DNA of 64,000 bases. Origin: Endocarpon pusillum Z07020 (taxonomy: Eukaryota; Ascomycota; Eurotiomycetes; Verrucariales; Verrucariaceae). The position numbers were made by a program, and so were the translations under genes. This document shows positions 1 to 11,124 of the stretch, piece after piece. Below the pieces are notes generated by a model. It saw only the letters and a program-made list of their open reading frames with translations, searched no databases and was not told the origin of the DNA. Location: positions 132,590 to 196,589 of the forward strand of contig NW_006916438.1 in NCBI RefSeq assembly GCF_000464535.1. The letters run 5' to 3'. Numbering within the stretch: the stretch's first letter is position 1; the number at the start of each line of letters is the position of its first letter.

Positions 1-1028
1 TAAACTGAAGATCCCGGATTTTGATCTAACTTTGACGCATGGCATTTGCTTCCGCTCTGTGAAACAACCTACGCTTCCATCGGGAGCACTCGAACCCGCA
101 ATGACGAGGAAGGCGTTACTGTATACTGCAGCCATATTGGCAGCTTCGAAGGCCCAGTCAGCCGCATCATCTTGCAATATGCAGAGTGCATCTATCCAAA
201 GGTAGCGCACCCCAACATTGCGAGTGACGATCAGGGCATCTTGGAATGTCTTCGGTAGACTCTCCCACGAGATGGACTGCTGTAGCGAGCTGCTCGATGC
301 ATTTGTGAGCTTAAGGCCCTCGAGTCTGCCCCAACAATGACTGAGTGCACAGTAGAGACCTGTCATTCCTGTCGAGTTCGTTAATCTCAGCTTTGGGATA
401 TGAGAGTTTGTTAGTAGCTCAATCACGCGTGTTGGGAGCGTCTGATTTACTCGGTAATTACACGACTTGTGGACAGACTTGCATTCTATTATCCATTTAT
501 GCAGAAGTCTGAAATTGACTTCGGAAGAAGGATTGACGGAGAGAGGGTGGAAAGGAGCGAGATATGACCATGGTAGTCGATCACCTGCTAGATGTCAGCA
601 ATCATTGGATATGCCGGGATCTGATTCGCACATTTGTTCTTTGCGTACATATACAATGTGGGTGATACTATAGCCGCGCTCAGACGGGACACCACCATCA
701 TGGTTAAGGTGTTGCCATCCGTACTGACAATGACCTGGTTCTGGTCATTGTTTTGTCGTAATATGCGGCTAGAAGGCCGTTCAGGTGCCCATGGGTACTT
801 GGTGAGCGCCACATGAAACACCTCACAGACTGTGCATTCCGCCGCAGACGCTTTCAGTGAAGCTGTTGTGGTGAAGAAGAGGACACCTCCTTTGTCAGGA
901 ACACTATTCCACGTCGACACTCTCTGCAAGCTGTTACAGACAGGACAGGGTTGCTCGTTCTGAGGACCATGGTGCCATGTAGTCAACACAAAAGCTTTGA
1001 TCTTCTCCAGATTCCAACCCGATGTCAT
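1..1028 (-). CDS. HET-domain (heterokaryon incompatibility) protein, 5' part; C-terminus beyond the window
   Basis: This is a fungal HET-domain protein, a family linked to allorecognition and programmed cell death. Exon 1 (632-1028) starts MTSGWNLEKIK and carries a CPVC/CTVC cysteine pattern. A 47-nt intron (585-631, GTGCGA...CTGAC...TAGCAG, phase 1) joins it to the frame reading down to base 1. That frame shows the usual HET order: KWIIECKSVHKSCN, LPTRVIEL, then YCALSHCWG, LPKTFQDALIVTR, YLWIDALCI, and VYSNAFLVIAGSSA. Without the intron, exon 1 meets a stop at 588, but the HET core continues cleanly in the other frame, so splicing is the simpler reading. The C-terminal region past the HET core is outside the window, so any partner domain (NACHT, ankyrin, WD40) cannot be seen. 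The family call is secure; the exact splice sites are inferred. Confidence 0.85.
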
Positions 1029-2518
1029 GTCTTCATGTCTTGGTGGTTTGTGATCGCTGATCAGAAGACCTTTGTCAGAGGCCCCAAAAGGTGCTCATAT
1101 TAATACCAGCTCGAGCTGACACGACATTCCACGACATGCAACAACTGAACACGCTGCCATTGAGGTGTAGAATAAGCTGCAACGAAGGGCAGTCAACTTC
1201 TAAGCCTCGACTGGTGGCAATCTCAGCCATCCACCTCAGCGAGGACACAGATGAGCTGTGCAGTCTAAAAGTCTGGGCTAGAATTGGCTGTGTGTCACGC
1301 GACCGCGACCGCGCACGCGCCCACTCTGCGCAGTAGTTGGCCTCTCCTCCTTCTGAGATAGATTCTGCAGGTAGATAGAATTCAGTTCATCCACTTCATC
1401 AAATTACAGCCTAGAAATAGTATGAGAGCTGTGCACGTCAGTTTAGCGTGGACTAGCTCACTGCCCAGACTTTTAGTGCGCACATATATGCGCTACGTCC
1501 TAAGTAGTACTGCGGTAGGAGGCATAATGTTTGTCAATACAGTGCTAGTAGTAACTAGTTCTGATACGAGTCCACAAATAGCTAATTAGTTGTCGAAAAG
1601 CTTACAAGATCAAGCAGCCATACAAACAAGACCACTAACTCGGATTAATCCATCTTTAGGTTAGTGCTGCTTAGCTTCGCTTGTTTGATAATTGTTTGGT
1701 CCAAAGATACTAGTGCGGGGGTGACAAACATTATGCCTCCCCCAGTAGAAGACTCCACCTCAGCCTCGTTTTCAGCCTCGTTCTACTTTCGGTTCCCCCT
1801 AACATATCCAGGCAGAAAATCTCGATAGACATCCGGTCTCCCCAAGCCCAAAATCCCCCCAAATCTCAACCTAGTTTTGCATCGGTGTTCACGATTTAAA
1901 TCTTCGAGGCCCCGAATTCTTTGAATGCACGACAGCCGCAATACTAGATCCAAAATCAAACTGGAGCAATCAAGTAGTCGATTTCCTGTATCTCACCCTG
2001 TCAGAGTTGCCGGGGTTGTGCGAATGCAAGGTTATGACCAGTTCTTGATCTGTTGACATACTAGTATTCCAACTTCGAAGCAATATATATTACTACTCAT
2101 ATATGTGCTTCTATTTTCTTGGCGCGGAAAAGGTTCTCGCTCATTCAATCAAAAGGTTTCAAGTAGAGAACTGTTATTGGTATACTCGGATTTTGGTACT
2201 TTATTCTATGCTATACCGAGTACATGTTGGTCATGTAACTATGCTCCGAGGTTCTTCTTCGAGACTGTAATGTCCCTTTCCTGTCCTCTGCCTCAATGCT
2301 CTTTCTCTCATCCCATTCGTGGGTTTGTATTTTTAGTCTTCGGCCTACTATCTTCGCTCAGCACTCTGAATTATTCATAGTCTGTCTGCTCAGTTCTCTC
2401 ATAGGTGCCGCCTTTCGACGCTGAAACGCAGTGAATGCTTTCCTTCGTACTCATGTGGTCCATTCGTTAGCCCCAGACATCATCCCATCTCAAGTCCTCT
2501 CACAAATCTTATATCGAA
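1029..2518. other. Intergenic spacer with one small inverted-repeat element
   Basis: I see no gene with supporting features here. The open frames at 1091-1336 and 2105-2380 lack homology-like composition, and the second has no ATG. The only structure is the inverted-repeat element at 1510-1745. Confidence 0.6.
1510..1745. mobile_element. MITE-like element, 236 bp, with terminal inverted repeats and TA flanks
   Basis: The 19-mer GGAGGCATAATGTTTGTCA at 1518-1536 recurs exactly as its reverse complement at 1722-1740. The outer ends also match: CTG at 1510 and CAG ending at 1745. The bases just outside both ends are TA (1508-1509 and 1746-1747), as expected for a TA target duplication of the Tc1/mariner/pogo type. 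The interior has no ORF. The outermost 5-8 bp of the arms differ by small indels. This is probably a non-autonomous, somewhat decayed copy. Confidence 0.65.
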
Positions 2519-3811
2519 TCAGTCGCTATCATCCAAGCTATCCCTCCTCCCCCTCCCTCCCTTCCTGAATCCTCCCGCATTCGCAGCAGCGCTCAGTCCT
2601 GGAATCGGATGATGATAGCTCTTGGTGCCCTGGCTCATGTTGTCGAAATCCAAGGGCTCGACATAACTCCCGGAGATGGTGCTCGGTCTGCTCGCTGCGC
2701 TTCTCGGTGCTGTGGCGGGTTTGCTTGGACTCGCGTACCGGGTTGGTCGTGCTGCTGCTGCTACTGAAGGAGGAGGCATGGTGGTGGAAGAGTGAGTCGA
2801 TGTGACAGTGAATGCATCTTCGTTGCCGTAGGAGAAGTCGCGTCTGCTCTGCCGCTGCTGCGAGCTATGACGACGATGATGGTGAGATGGAGGAGGGGGG
2901 TGAGGGTGGCTGTAGTATTGATCCGGACTGCTCTGCCGGCTGCTCTGCCGGCTGCTCTGTCTGTGTGCAGGTTGTCGTTGGCCACCGCCGCCGAAGGAGG
3001 AGGGGTCGGTTTCCGAGTAATCTGTGCCGTAGAACTGGGCATCGGAATCCCGATTCATCCCCCCAATCTTAGCCGGTTTCTCGTGTCGGTAGGCGCGGAC
3101 ATCGTCGTCGAAACCGCCTTCCCATCGCTCTTCCTTTTGCTGACGCAGCTTTTGTGCTTTATCCTTTTCTGCCCTTCCACCACCTCTTATTCCATTACCT
3201 GCCTTCTTCCCATTCTTCCCCTTCTTGTGGGCTTTCTCTTTGATGATCGGCGCCTCACTACTCAGCTCCGTCATTGTCCCATCCTCATCACTGTATCCAC
3301 TGGCGACCACGCTTCCTCCCCCCAACTTCGTACTCTTCGTTGCATTACTCAATGTTTTCCCATCCGGCCCCTTTCGTCTAAGTACGGTGCTCTTGTAATC
3401 CTCCCAATCCCCCTTGCGCCACTTGAACCCGCCGTTCTTGGCCCAGAAGAAGAACCAGATGCCCACCACGACGAAGAACAGGCCGATCAGCGCGAAGAGG
3501 GCTTGGATGCCTTTCATGTTTATGGAGTTTGGCGGGACGGCGCCGGAGCCGAATTTGGCCGATTGCGGTGCCGGGTTGCGGGCAGTGAGGTGGGTGTGCG
3601 CGGTGAGGGGGTTAGAGAGGAGCTGAGGATTGAGCATTGTTGTGCGTTTGGTGAGGCCATTGAAAGGTGGTGTGGTACTGAGAAGTTCCAGCTCCGCAAG
3701 TGAGAGGGAGGAGGGATAGGCTGGAAGGTCAATGGGGGAGGTACGCGAGTCGAGTTCAAGCGAGGAGAGGGTGAGGTCACGGACTGAGGGATCAGTTGGT
3801 AGCGGTGCCAT
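2519..3811 (-). CDS. Conserved hypothetical single-pass membrane protein, disordered cytosolic tail
   Basis: This single-exon ORF of 430 residues starts MAPLPTDPSVRDL. Residues about 100-123 (ALFALIGLFFVVVGIWFFFW) form one strong membrane segment. A short basic stretch follows (FKWRKGDWEDYKSTVLRRKG), then a long low-complexity tail rich in Ser, Gln, His, Pro and Gly with runs of RQSS. There is no cleavable signal peptide, so the N-terminal 100 residues probably face the lumen or exterior and the tail the cytosol. The layout (short lumenal part, one TM, positively charged juxtamembrane box, disordered tail) recurs in fungal proteins of unknown function. I do not recognise an enzyme or named family. 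The antisense frame is also open for 303 codons, which I attribute to composition. Confidence 0.75.
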   Translation of the reverse strand: MAPLPTDPSVRDLTLSSLELDSRTSPIDLPAYPSSLSLAELELLSTTPPFNGLTKRTTMLNPQLLSNPLTAHTHLTARNPAPQSAKFGSGAVPPNSINMKGIQALFALIGLFFVVVGIWFFFWAKNGGFKWRKGDWEDYKSTVLRRKGPDGKTLSNATKSTKLGGGSVVASGYSDEDGTMTELSSEAPIIKEKAHKKGKNGKKAGNGIRGGGRAEKDKAQKLRQQKEERWEGGFDDDVRAYRHEKPAKIGGMNRDSDAQFYGTDYSETDPSSFGGGGQRQPAHRQSSRQSSRQSSPDQYYSHPHPPPPSHHHRRHSSQQRQSRRDFSYGNEDAFTVTSTHSSTTMPPPSVAAAARPTRYASPSKPATAPRSAASRPSTISGSYVEPLDFDNMSQGTKSYHHPIPGLSAAANAGGFRKGGRGRRDSLDDSD

Positions 3812-5838
3812 GTTGATGAGTTAATTGTTCCGACGATGGTGTGAAGGGAATACTCAAGGTCTTAGTTGAGTTCGAGAGGTGTCAGTATGTGTCAGGCGGT
3901 CCGCAGACGCGGCGCCGACGAATGAGTGTCGTGTCAGGCTCTGGTATGATGATCATCCACCTTTTGCAAGCCAGGTGCTAGAGATACAGGATGGAACAGA
4001 TCAAGTTCCCAGATTTGAGGTAGTTTCTTTTCTGACAAAAGCAAGAAGAGTTATCGGTTCAGCAATTATGGGAGTACGAAGATCTGGAAATCCCGGTGGT
4101 TGAACTCTGGTGTGGCTGGGTGAGCGCCCTGATGTCACCCTTGGCAAAGGTAAACAGTTCTCCTATCTAGGCTTAGCTCAGAAACGTAGATCAGAAGCCT
4201 CACGCTAAGCTGCTTTAGGCCTTCATCCGTTGGAGCATTAATTCTTGTTCAAAGGACACCGGATTCACAGCTTCTATCGAGCGTACGGATATTTGCTTTC
4301 TTTACACTCCTAGCAATCTACAAAGACTGTTCATCCATCCAGTTTACGTACACATCAACGGACGGAAGCTAGAGGGCTGAAATCTGTCCAATGAGCCCAC
4401 GTCAACTCTACGAAATTCTGAGCCATCCTCATGGATCTGGCTGGAGGTCACTTGAACAAGAAAGACTACCACATAGATTCGCCCACTTTGGGGACGACTC
4501 TACACCACCAAAGTCGGACTACTTTGTTAATCAGTCTCAGCATCTCCTGACATGAGGATGGCTTGGAATCCAGCAGGCTATACAGTGCCATCTCTCTCAG
4601 AAAAGAGCTTAGGAGTTTCTGACTAGGCCTAGAACATGGGGAAATGTAGATAAAGGGGGTTTATGAGTCGGCCATTTAGAAGAGGATGACGAGCATGTAG
4701 TACTAGTATAGTATTGCAGTCCTTGCTCAACCGGCAGCTTTCTTCCAATGGTCATCCAATTGGATGTCTCGGCTTCGCAAGGACACGAGCCAGAGAGCGC
4801 TAGAAGATTTTATCAGCTGTGGTCCTGCGCCAGGTCGGTGAACAAGCTTGGTAAAGTCAGAGGATGTGCTCGCTCGACGCGAGCGCGAACTAGCAGGAGG
4901 GGGATGGCGAAAGACTGCGCAGCTGAAGGGGCCAAGATGAGAAATGTGGCGTTCGATGCCGACGAGACCATGTAGACGCTATCCAGGTGGTTGAATCGAA
5001 AGCGAACCGCCCCAGGCTGACTGAATGGGTGGATCCCGGAGGGGTTGTGGAGTAGCTCAAACGTAATGACGCTGCAGTAGAGCGGGATAACGAGGGAACC
5101 AACCAGGTGTGTGCAGGCGAATGGAAACATGGAGGATAGCCAGTCAGAACCGGGATATGTGTCTCGACAGGATTGGCTAGAGGACCTATCCCGTCAAGAA
5201 GGGGACGAAGGAATTGAAGAGGGGTCGAGGCAATCAGAAGAGGTGACGTGCCCCTAGCTGGCATAATGCCTCACATGACCTTGCTGTGGCAATGCATTTC
5301 TCCAAATATGCCCGGCTCAGATTGTTTTGCATGTAATGATCCGAGTGGGATCCGTCAGATGCTTTGGAAGACAGAGTGCTGCTGTTTCGGTCTTTGCAGC
5401 CTGTAGACCCTGTCGACCCCAGCCAGTTGAGAGAAAGCGATTATGCCATCCACCCCCCAGCGGCAGCAGCCCAGTCTTTCTGCTAGGCCAAATTGGAAGC
5501 ACAATACGCAGACAATCCAATTATTGAGAACATCCTTTCTCTAAGCCGCACCCAAGGGAATATTGTAAACAGATAGATCATCGCGCAGTCATTACACTCG
5601 TATAGTCATGAACATCGTAGAGATCAGTATCAGCTTACAAGCCAACCACTAAACAACCGCCATTGCGAAGAACATTCTGAGTATTTAGTGAATAACATAA
5701 CATCCAGTCAGAAGGTAAGTCCACATCCAAAACAATCGGTGGGCCTGCAGCGCAAACGCCATCACCCAAAATGAAAATGGCCGTGAATACAAGGTCGTCA
5801 ACGGGAATACGTGAAGAGCACAGTCCCTAATGTGCAGC
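3812..5838. other. Intergenic spacer, about 2 kb
   Basis: Nothing here can be supported as a gene. The overlapping open frames on both strands around 4750-5260 lack recognisable motifs, signal peptides or a convincing intron structure. No tandem or inverted repeat was noticed. Confidence 0.5.
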
Positions 5839-7704
5839 TCAGCCATATGCTAGATCATAACCAAACGAGTCATCATATGATGCCTTGCTCGACCAGCTGG
5901 AAACATGGGGTGCTCGTTCAGGCTCACGATCTAATGACTGATCCCTCGATCTTCTCACCTCTTTCTCACTGCTCCGTCGGCTCTGCTTCGACGATGAGGT
6001 GGTGGAACCACTCCGTTTCAGCAAGCTCAAGGCCTTATTGTCTCGGCCGCTCGACTCCTGCTGTTTGACGCTAATGTTGAAGTCACCGTTACCTCTGGGC
6101 TCGATCTTGATGCTGCGGTTTTCAGCACTGTCTGCCGAAATACCTAGAGTGACTCCGTGCATCATCAGGGTGATATCGTTGCTGCCTAGGGTAGTCTTGG
6201 TCTTGCCGCCGGTGGACCCTCTGGAGCTGGTATTGATCGAATATTGGCTGCCACTATCGGAACGCCGCTCGATCTTGGAGATAGCGTCAATGGTAAGAGG
6301 CTGAGGGTTGGTGCCACGAGATTTCTGGTAGGCTTCTGCTCTCATCTCATTGAGTTCGGCGCCAAGAATGGAAGTCGGTCTATCGAGACCAGACTGAGTG
6401 CTATTCACCTTGCTGGTGTGTTTGGCCTCAGTGTAGGATTTAGACTTCGGAGGTACAGGTCTGTTTTGATTGGAATTATGGTATGATGAAAGTGGAGGCT
6501 CGCGGTACGATGATGGTGGTGGGTCAGATTTGCGTTCCCTGGAAGATAATCGTGCGTGAGCGGGTCCATCGTTACCGATACCGCGCTCACGTTGATCCGA
6601 GAGTGGTGTAGAGATGGTAGTGTTGGCTTTAGCAATGTTCGGACGACGCCGGACTGGTATAACCTGAGGTGGCGGCATCCTCTTTGCGTCCTCCTGACGA
6701 GACGTGGAAGGATCTCGGGCTCGTTGAGTTTCTCTGTGCGATCTCGTCCTCCCCAAAGGTGGCTTATCCGCTACAATGGGAGACTGCTGGATAATAGGCT
6801 CGGCACGCGAGCTGGTGCGCCGACGTGGCTCTGGCGGTCTTGGGCCTAAGGGTGGCAGTGCCTGCTGGTTGTACTGAGATGGTAGAGATTGTGCATACTG
6901 TTCGTATGGGTCTATGAAGGGCAGTACGGGCGTCTGTACATAAGGAGTTTGTGGATATGCTGAGAGAGGCGTTGGTAGCATGTTCCAGTCAGAGGCAGAA
7001 AAAGGTTGCAATGGCAACGCGGAATATGACATGCCATCATGAAAGCTCGTTGGGCGCTGTTCGTGATATGACTGTCGTCTATTCGGTCGTGATTGACTTT
7101 TTGAAGCTTCGGGGTGCTGTGCTGTTGGCGCCACTTGCTGAGACGGTTGTTGTGATGCTGAGAAAGGTGACGGTGGGATGGACTTCTCTTTTAGAGGCTT
7201 TTGCGCTTCTGAGGGCTCCAATTTATGATATCCATGGAAATCGCATATTTGACAGTGTCCGGGTGAGTGTCTCACCATAGGTTCAGGCTTTTCGGCTTTA
7301 GACTTTGATCGTTTAGCAGTTGCAGGTCGACTCGCGCTTTGTTGAGGCGGCTCACGGGGAGGGCCTGACGAGTACGGACGGCTTTCTCTTTCAAGAAATG
7401 ATGTGTTCAGCTTCAACCGGGTTGATTTGCTCCCTTTTCTGGTCGGTGCATCATTATGGGTACTTTTGTGTCTGTCACTCATTTTGTCATCACCCCCAGA
7501 GGAATGTAATCTGTGTGATTCTGTGGGAGCTAGTTCAGGTTTAGATCGCTTCGCGGCAACATTTGCAGAGGTTCTCGTGTCAGGCAGTATCGTCTGAGCA
7601 TCTTCGTCCCACTCTTCGCAAGTGGCAGCACGGGATGCTCGAGTATTGCTAGCTAGCATGGTCACCACTCTGGAAGTGACCCAAATAAAGTCGGAACTGG
7701 TCAC
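5839..7704 (-). CDS. Conserved hypothetical disordered protein (621 aa)
   Basis: A single long exon encodes a basic, Ser/Pro/Arg-rich, mostly disordered protein. Visible landmarks are a short Cys/His patch near residue 155 (HCQICDFHGYH), a Tyr/Pro/Gln-rich middle (around residues 230-280), and a more ordered-looking segment near residues 500-545 containing DITLMMHGVTLGIS and RSIKIEPRGNGDFNISVKQ. That segment is the most likely conserved core. The tail is Ser/Arg-rich and ends SYDDSFGYDLAYG. The first Met is at 7704; a second at residue 16 (MLASNTRASRA) is an equally good start. No transmembrane or signal segment is seen. I do not recognise the function. Confidence 0.7.
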   Translation of the reverse strand: MTSSDFIWVTSRVVTMLASNTRASRAATCEEWDEDAQTILPDTRTSANVAAKRSKPELAPTESHRLHSSGGDDKMSDRHKSTHNDAPTRKGSKSTRLKLNTSFLERESRPYSSGPPREPPQQSASRPATAKRSKSKAEKPEPMVRHSPGHCQICDFHGYHKLEPSEAQKPLKEKSIPPSPFSASQQPSQQVAPTAQHPEASKSQSRPNRRQSYHEQRPTSFHDGMSYSALPLQPFSASDWNMLPTPLSAYPQTPYVQTPVLPFIDPYEQYAQSLPSQYNQQALPPLGPRPPEPRRRTSSRAEPIIQQSPIVADKPPLGRTRSHRETQRARDPSTSRQEDAKRMPPPQVIPVRRRPNIAKANTTISTPLSDQRERGIGNDGPAHARLSSRERKSDPPPSSYREPPLSSYHNSNQNRPVPPKSKSYTEAKHTSKVNSTQSGLDRPTSILGAELNEMRAEAYQKSRGTNPQPLTIDAISKIERRSDSGSQYSINTSSRGSTGGKTKTTLGSNDITLMMHGVTLGISADSAENRSIKIEPRGNGDFNISVKQQESSGRDNKALSLLKRSGSTTSSSKQSRRSSEKEVRRSRDQSLDREPERAPHVSSWSSKASYDDSFGYDLAYG

Positions 7705-8233
7705 TCCCGCAACGGCCCGCTAAGTAATCGATAAGCTGTTCAGCCCTACAACACGACGAGCCTCCGTGAACTTGTCAGCGACAACAGACGATCAGGGTAG
7801 AAGGGTATAAATTCTGTCGTCTCGGCCATGGAAGAGCGCAATAGATAACCGAAAATACCCCTCAGGTCGAGCGCAAAGGTAAGGGTAAATATTGAGGCCT
7901 GCGGTTCATGCAGGTTGTGATGCTGCTGTGTGCTACTAGTAGTGGTCCGTAGCTGGGGTCAGTTTAATCCGACATCGACATCGTCGGATGCTGAGGGTGT
8001 GCGATTAAGGTTTCCTTCTCACTCGATGGAGGAAAAGAGGACGGCCGAAATCATATTTGCGTGACACCCAATACTGGTTGCAGCGGAGAAAGGAAATGGA
8101 TGGGGCCTGAAATGCATACGTAGGAAGATAACTCGACAAGGCCGCCCGTAGGAGTCACACTTTTAGCTTTTCAGAAGAAAAAAAATTGTTGGAAAGGAGA
8201 GGAATGATCACGACCCGCGGACAAAAATTGGGG

Positions 8234-8796
8234 TCAGGTTGAAGAGATGGGTGCCTGGGCATTAGAAGCAAAAAGGGAGCCAATCTGCTGGTCAAAATTC
8301 TTGATCGCAGCCCAATCGGGGTGGGCAGCAGCGGCAGCCGAATAGAAGCAGCAGAGAAGCGAGCAAAGCCGCGATATCAGGGTGGTGACGCAGATCAGAC
8401 ACTGGTTCGTTGGTGGGATTCTCTCAAGCTCAATGGCAGGGTGTGAACGTATGGGGAACAAGCAGGATGCAGCTATCACTTTGGCGGAAAGCCTAAATAG
8501 CTCCTCCCGAGCAGGTGTTGCGCGATTGACAAGCATGTCCACTGAAGGAGTTCCGTTGACTCTGAGCCCGGTCTCTCTGATCCACCTGGGGATTTCTGCC
8601 ACGCTGGCCAACCATTGTTCCACAAAATCGCTGACCACAGAGATAACTGGCTGCTGACCTCTGCAATGGCCCTTAAAAGACGCCACCTTCTACGCTGTTG
8701 CTGCGGGTTGCGTGAACTCCCCCGGGTTACGAGTACTATGAGTAGTGCCAGAGCAAAAAGAAGCCACAAGCCTTTGGAGCCACATGTGAGCCGCAT
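8234..8796 (-). CDS. Doubtful small two-exon gene with N-terminal membrane segment
   Basis: One frame starts at 8796 with MRLTCGSKGLWLLFALALLIVLV, a typical signal-anchor. A second frame, open from 8686 to 8234, has no ATG of its own but reads like protein (FVEQWLASVAEIPRWIRETG...ending NAQAPISST). A GTAACC donor near 8732 and a CGTAG acceptor near 8691 would join them in phase with an intron of about 41 nt. Against this, the start lies only about 160 bp beyond the end of the arginyl-tRNA synthetase gene on the same strand, no clear branch site is seen, and no family is recognised. It could be 3' UTR sequence of that gene. Confidence 0.25.
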
Positions 8797-8954
8797 GAAA
8801 TCCTCGAGTACGGCCTCTCAGGCAACCACTACTAAAGTCTCCGCTTCGAGCCAATGGCATACAATGCAAACGTCGGCAATCATGTTTGAGCATACTCGAT
8901 CCACTCGTCTTGTTCCTCCAAGCATCTGTACAGGGAAGCTCGCTCTTCATGTTT

Positions 8955-11124
8955 TCACATCCTTGATACGGTCAGCTCAGATGTGCTCAGAAGTGCCCAC
9001 AACCGCAAGAAAACCTTACCTCTCCACAGGGTTCAGACCTAATAACGACATCCCATTGTGTAATACTTGTCTGGCCGCCTCATACAAAGCCATCCTCGCC
9101 TCCTTGAGCTCCGGTTCGCTACCAATCACTTTGAGGATATCGTAGCTCGAGCTCAGCGCATGCGTCATCTTGAAAAGGTAGGTCAACACTGTGGCAGGTT
9201 CCAGGGTCTTGACGGTGTTCTGGACGACATCCGGCCATTGCGCCAAGAGTCTGACAAGATCAATGGCATGCTGTTCTTTCAGCAGCGAGTACTTCGCCGA
9301 CAAGAGTTTTGTCAGATCAACATCGGATTTCCTCTCGATCGAGCTCAGCCGTGCGTGGGCGTACTGGAGGTACGGGCCAGTATCTCCTTCGAACGACGTC
9401 ATTGCTTCCAGGTTAAAGTCGTATCCGTTTATTCTCTTGCCAGACATATCTTGCACCATGACCGCGGTGATGCCAAGAGTATCTGCTACTTGTTCGGGGT
9501 GCTCGATCTGTTCGTACTTCGTCTCGTTCTTCCTCATCACATCATGCATTTTATCTGCTACATCCCGAAGAATATCGTCCAGGAATTTTACAGTTCCCTT
9601 TCTCGTGCTCATTCCTCGAACCATACCGAAATTGATATGTTGACACTTTTCTGCAATCTCGCTATGCCCGCTTAGCTCGGTCACCTTGAAAAATTGTGCA
9701 AGGTGAAGATCCTGCTGTGCTGCAACAACATAGATCATCTTATCGAAGTGATATTTATCATACCTCGCCCGGATTTCGGCAATGTCCCTGGTCAAATACA
9801 GCGGCGTCCCATCTTTCCTCTGGAAGATGGCCTTCCCAAGCTTTTTCGCTCCGTGCTTCTCAAAGTCGACAATGACAGCACCTTCTGACTCTTCCGAAAC
9901 CCCGGTTTCGGCAAGCTCCTTTGAAACAGTGGCAATAGCTTCTGGGGCGACTTTGGATTCTCCTGCGTACTCATCGAATTCGATATTGAGTCTAGCATAG
10001 GTCTGCTTGTACTTTGAGATACTCAGATCTCGGAACTTTTCCCAAAGCGCAAGCGCATCTCTGTCACCGTCTTCCATGCTCTTGAAATACTTCCTCGCCT
10101 TCTCGTCCTCACTCTCCTCGATTAGACCTGCCAATTCTTTCTCCAGCTCGATGACACTTTCTTCCTTCTCCTTGTTTAGTTTGATTTTCTCCTTGAGCTC
10201 TTTGATCGGAGCATCCTGCACGGCACTGTCTTTATTGATTTTGACGTACACGTCAAATAGATGGTTGATGGGGTCTCGCGTTAATTCTTCTTCGCTACCA
10301 TACTTCTTATAGCCATTTGCAAGAAGGCCGTATTGCTTCCCCCAGTCTCCAAGGTAATTCATCTTCCATACATCCCATCCAATTGCGGCATAGAGCTTCG
10401 CTATGAACCCTCCTATGATAGTACTCCGAAGATGGCCAGCATGAAAGGGCTTGGCAATATTCGGCGACGAAAATTCAACGATGATCTTCTTCCTCCCCTT
10501 TGATGGATCCGATGGGTCTCGTAGTCCTAGGTTGGAATTGGTGCCGTACCCCTTTTTGTTCTTCAAGATCGAGTCAAGCACAGTCTTTATAAGCGGCTCT
10601 GGCTTGAAGAAAAACTGTAGGAAAGTGCCTGCCACCACTGGCTTTTCCACCAAATCTGACTCGGGAAATTTCTCTCCAGCTTCAGCAGCTAGTTGCTGGG
10701 GCTTTTTGCCTTTGATCTGTAGGGCTGGCACAGGTAGCAGTAGATCTCCTTTGTCTTGTGTCTGGGTCCATTGTAGCTTGGAAAATACTGCAGACGGCTC
10801 TACTCCAAAGATTGGCGCCAGACTAGTGGCAATATGCTCCCGATAGATGTCTACCGGGTTTAGAGATGGATAGGAGTTTGGAAAAGCCATGATTTTGGAT
10901 GACCAGAAGGGGTACGACGCCCCTCCGTATGTGCTGAAGTGTGGAGTACACGTGAATTGGGAGCTGAGAGATTGTAATGAAGCTGAGACTGCAGTGCTTT
11001 TGTCAACAAATAATGGTGTACCTGTAAAGAATGTGATGGTTCGGCTAGCAATCGGTGCTACAGAATGGTTAACACCGCAGTGAAACTTCCTGCATATTGT
11101 CTTTCTTCGCAACGTTCTTATCAT
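8955..11124 (-). CDS. Arginyl-tRNA synthetase, probably dual cytosolic/mitochondrial
   Basis: This class I aminoacyl-tRNA synthetase charges tRNA-Arg. The fungal ArgRS domains are in order: an N-terminal additional domain (residues about 85-200), the HIGH motif as HAGH at residues 228-231, an inserted coiled segment (about 300-350), the KMSKS equivalent MSTRKGT at 505-511, and a helical anticodon-binding domain at the end. The first 78 residues are basic and Ser/Thr-rich (MIRTLRRKTICRKF), as in a mitochondrial presequence; the next Met (M79, MAFPNSYPSL, codon 10890-10888) matches usual cytosolic starts. The main exon (9020-11124) would stop right after NPVER, but a GTAAGG donor there and an AG at 8962 remove a 58-nt intron. 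The last exon (8955-8961) then supplies Met and stop, giving the family's usual ERM ending and 703 residues. Confidence 0.95.

Noticed and set aside
2792..3703. 303-codon ORF antisense to the single-pass membrane protein gene
   Set aside because: It is a composition shadow of the minus-strand gene; it has low-complexity Leu/Arg text and no domain or coherent start.
4748..5264. Overlapping ORFs on both strands
   Set aside because: They have similar lengths in opposing frames with no protein-like pattern.
9191..10846. Several 100-200 codon plus-strand ORFs opposite ArgRS
   Set aside because: They mirror the conserved ArgRS codons on the other strand and show no independent features.
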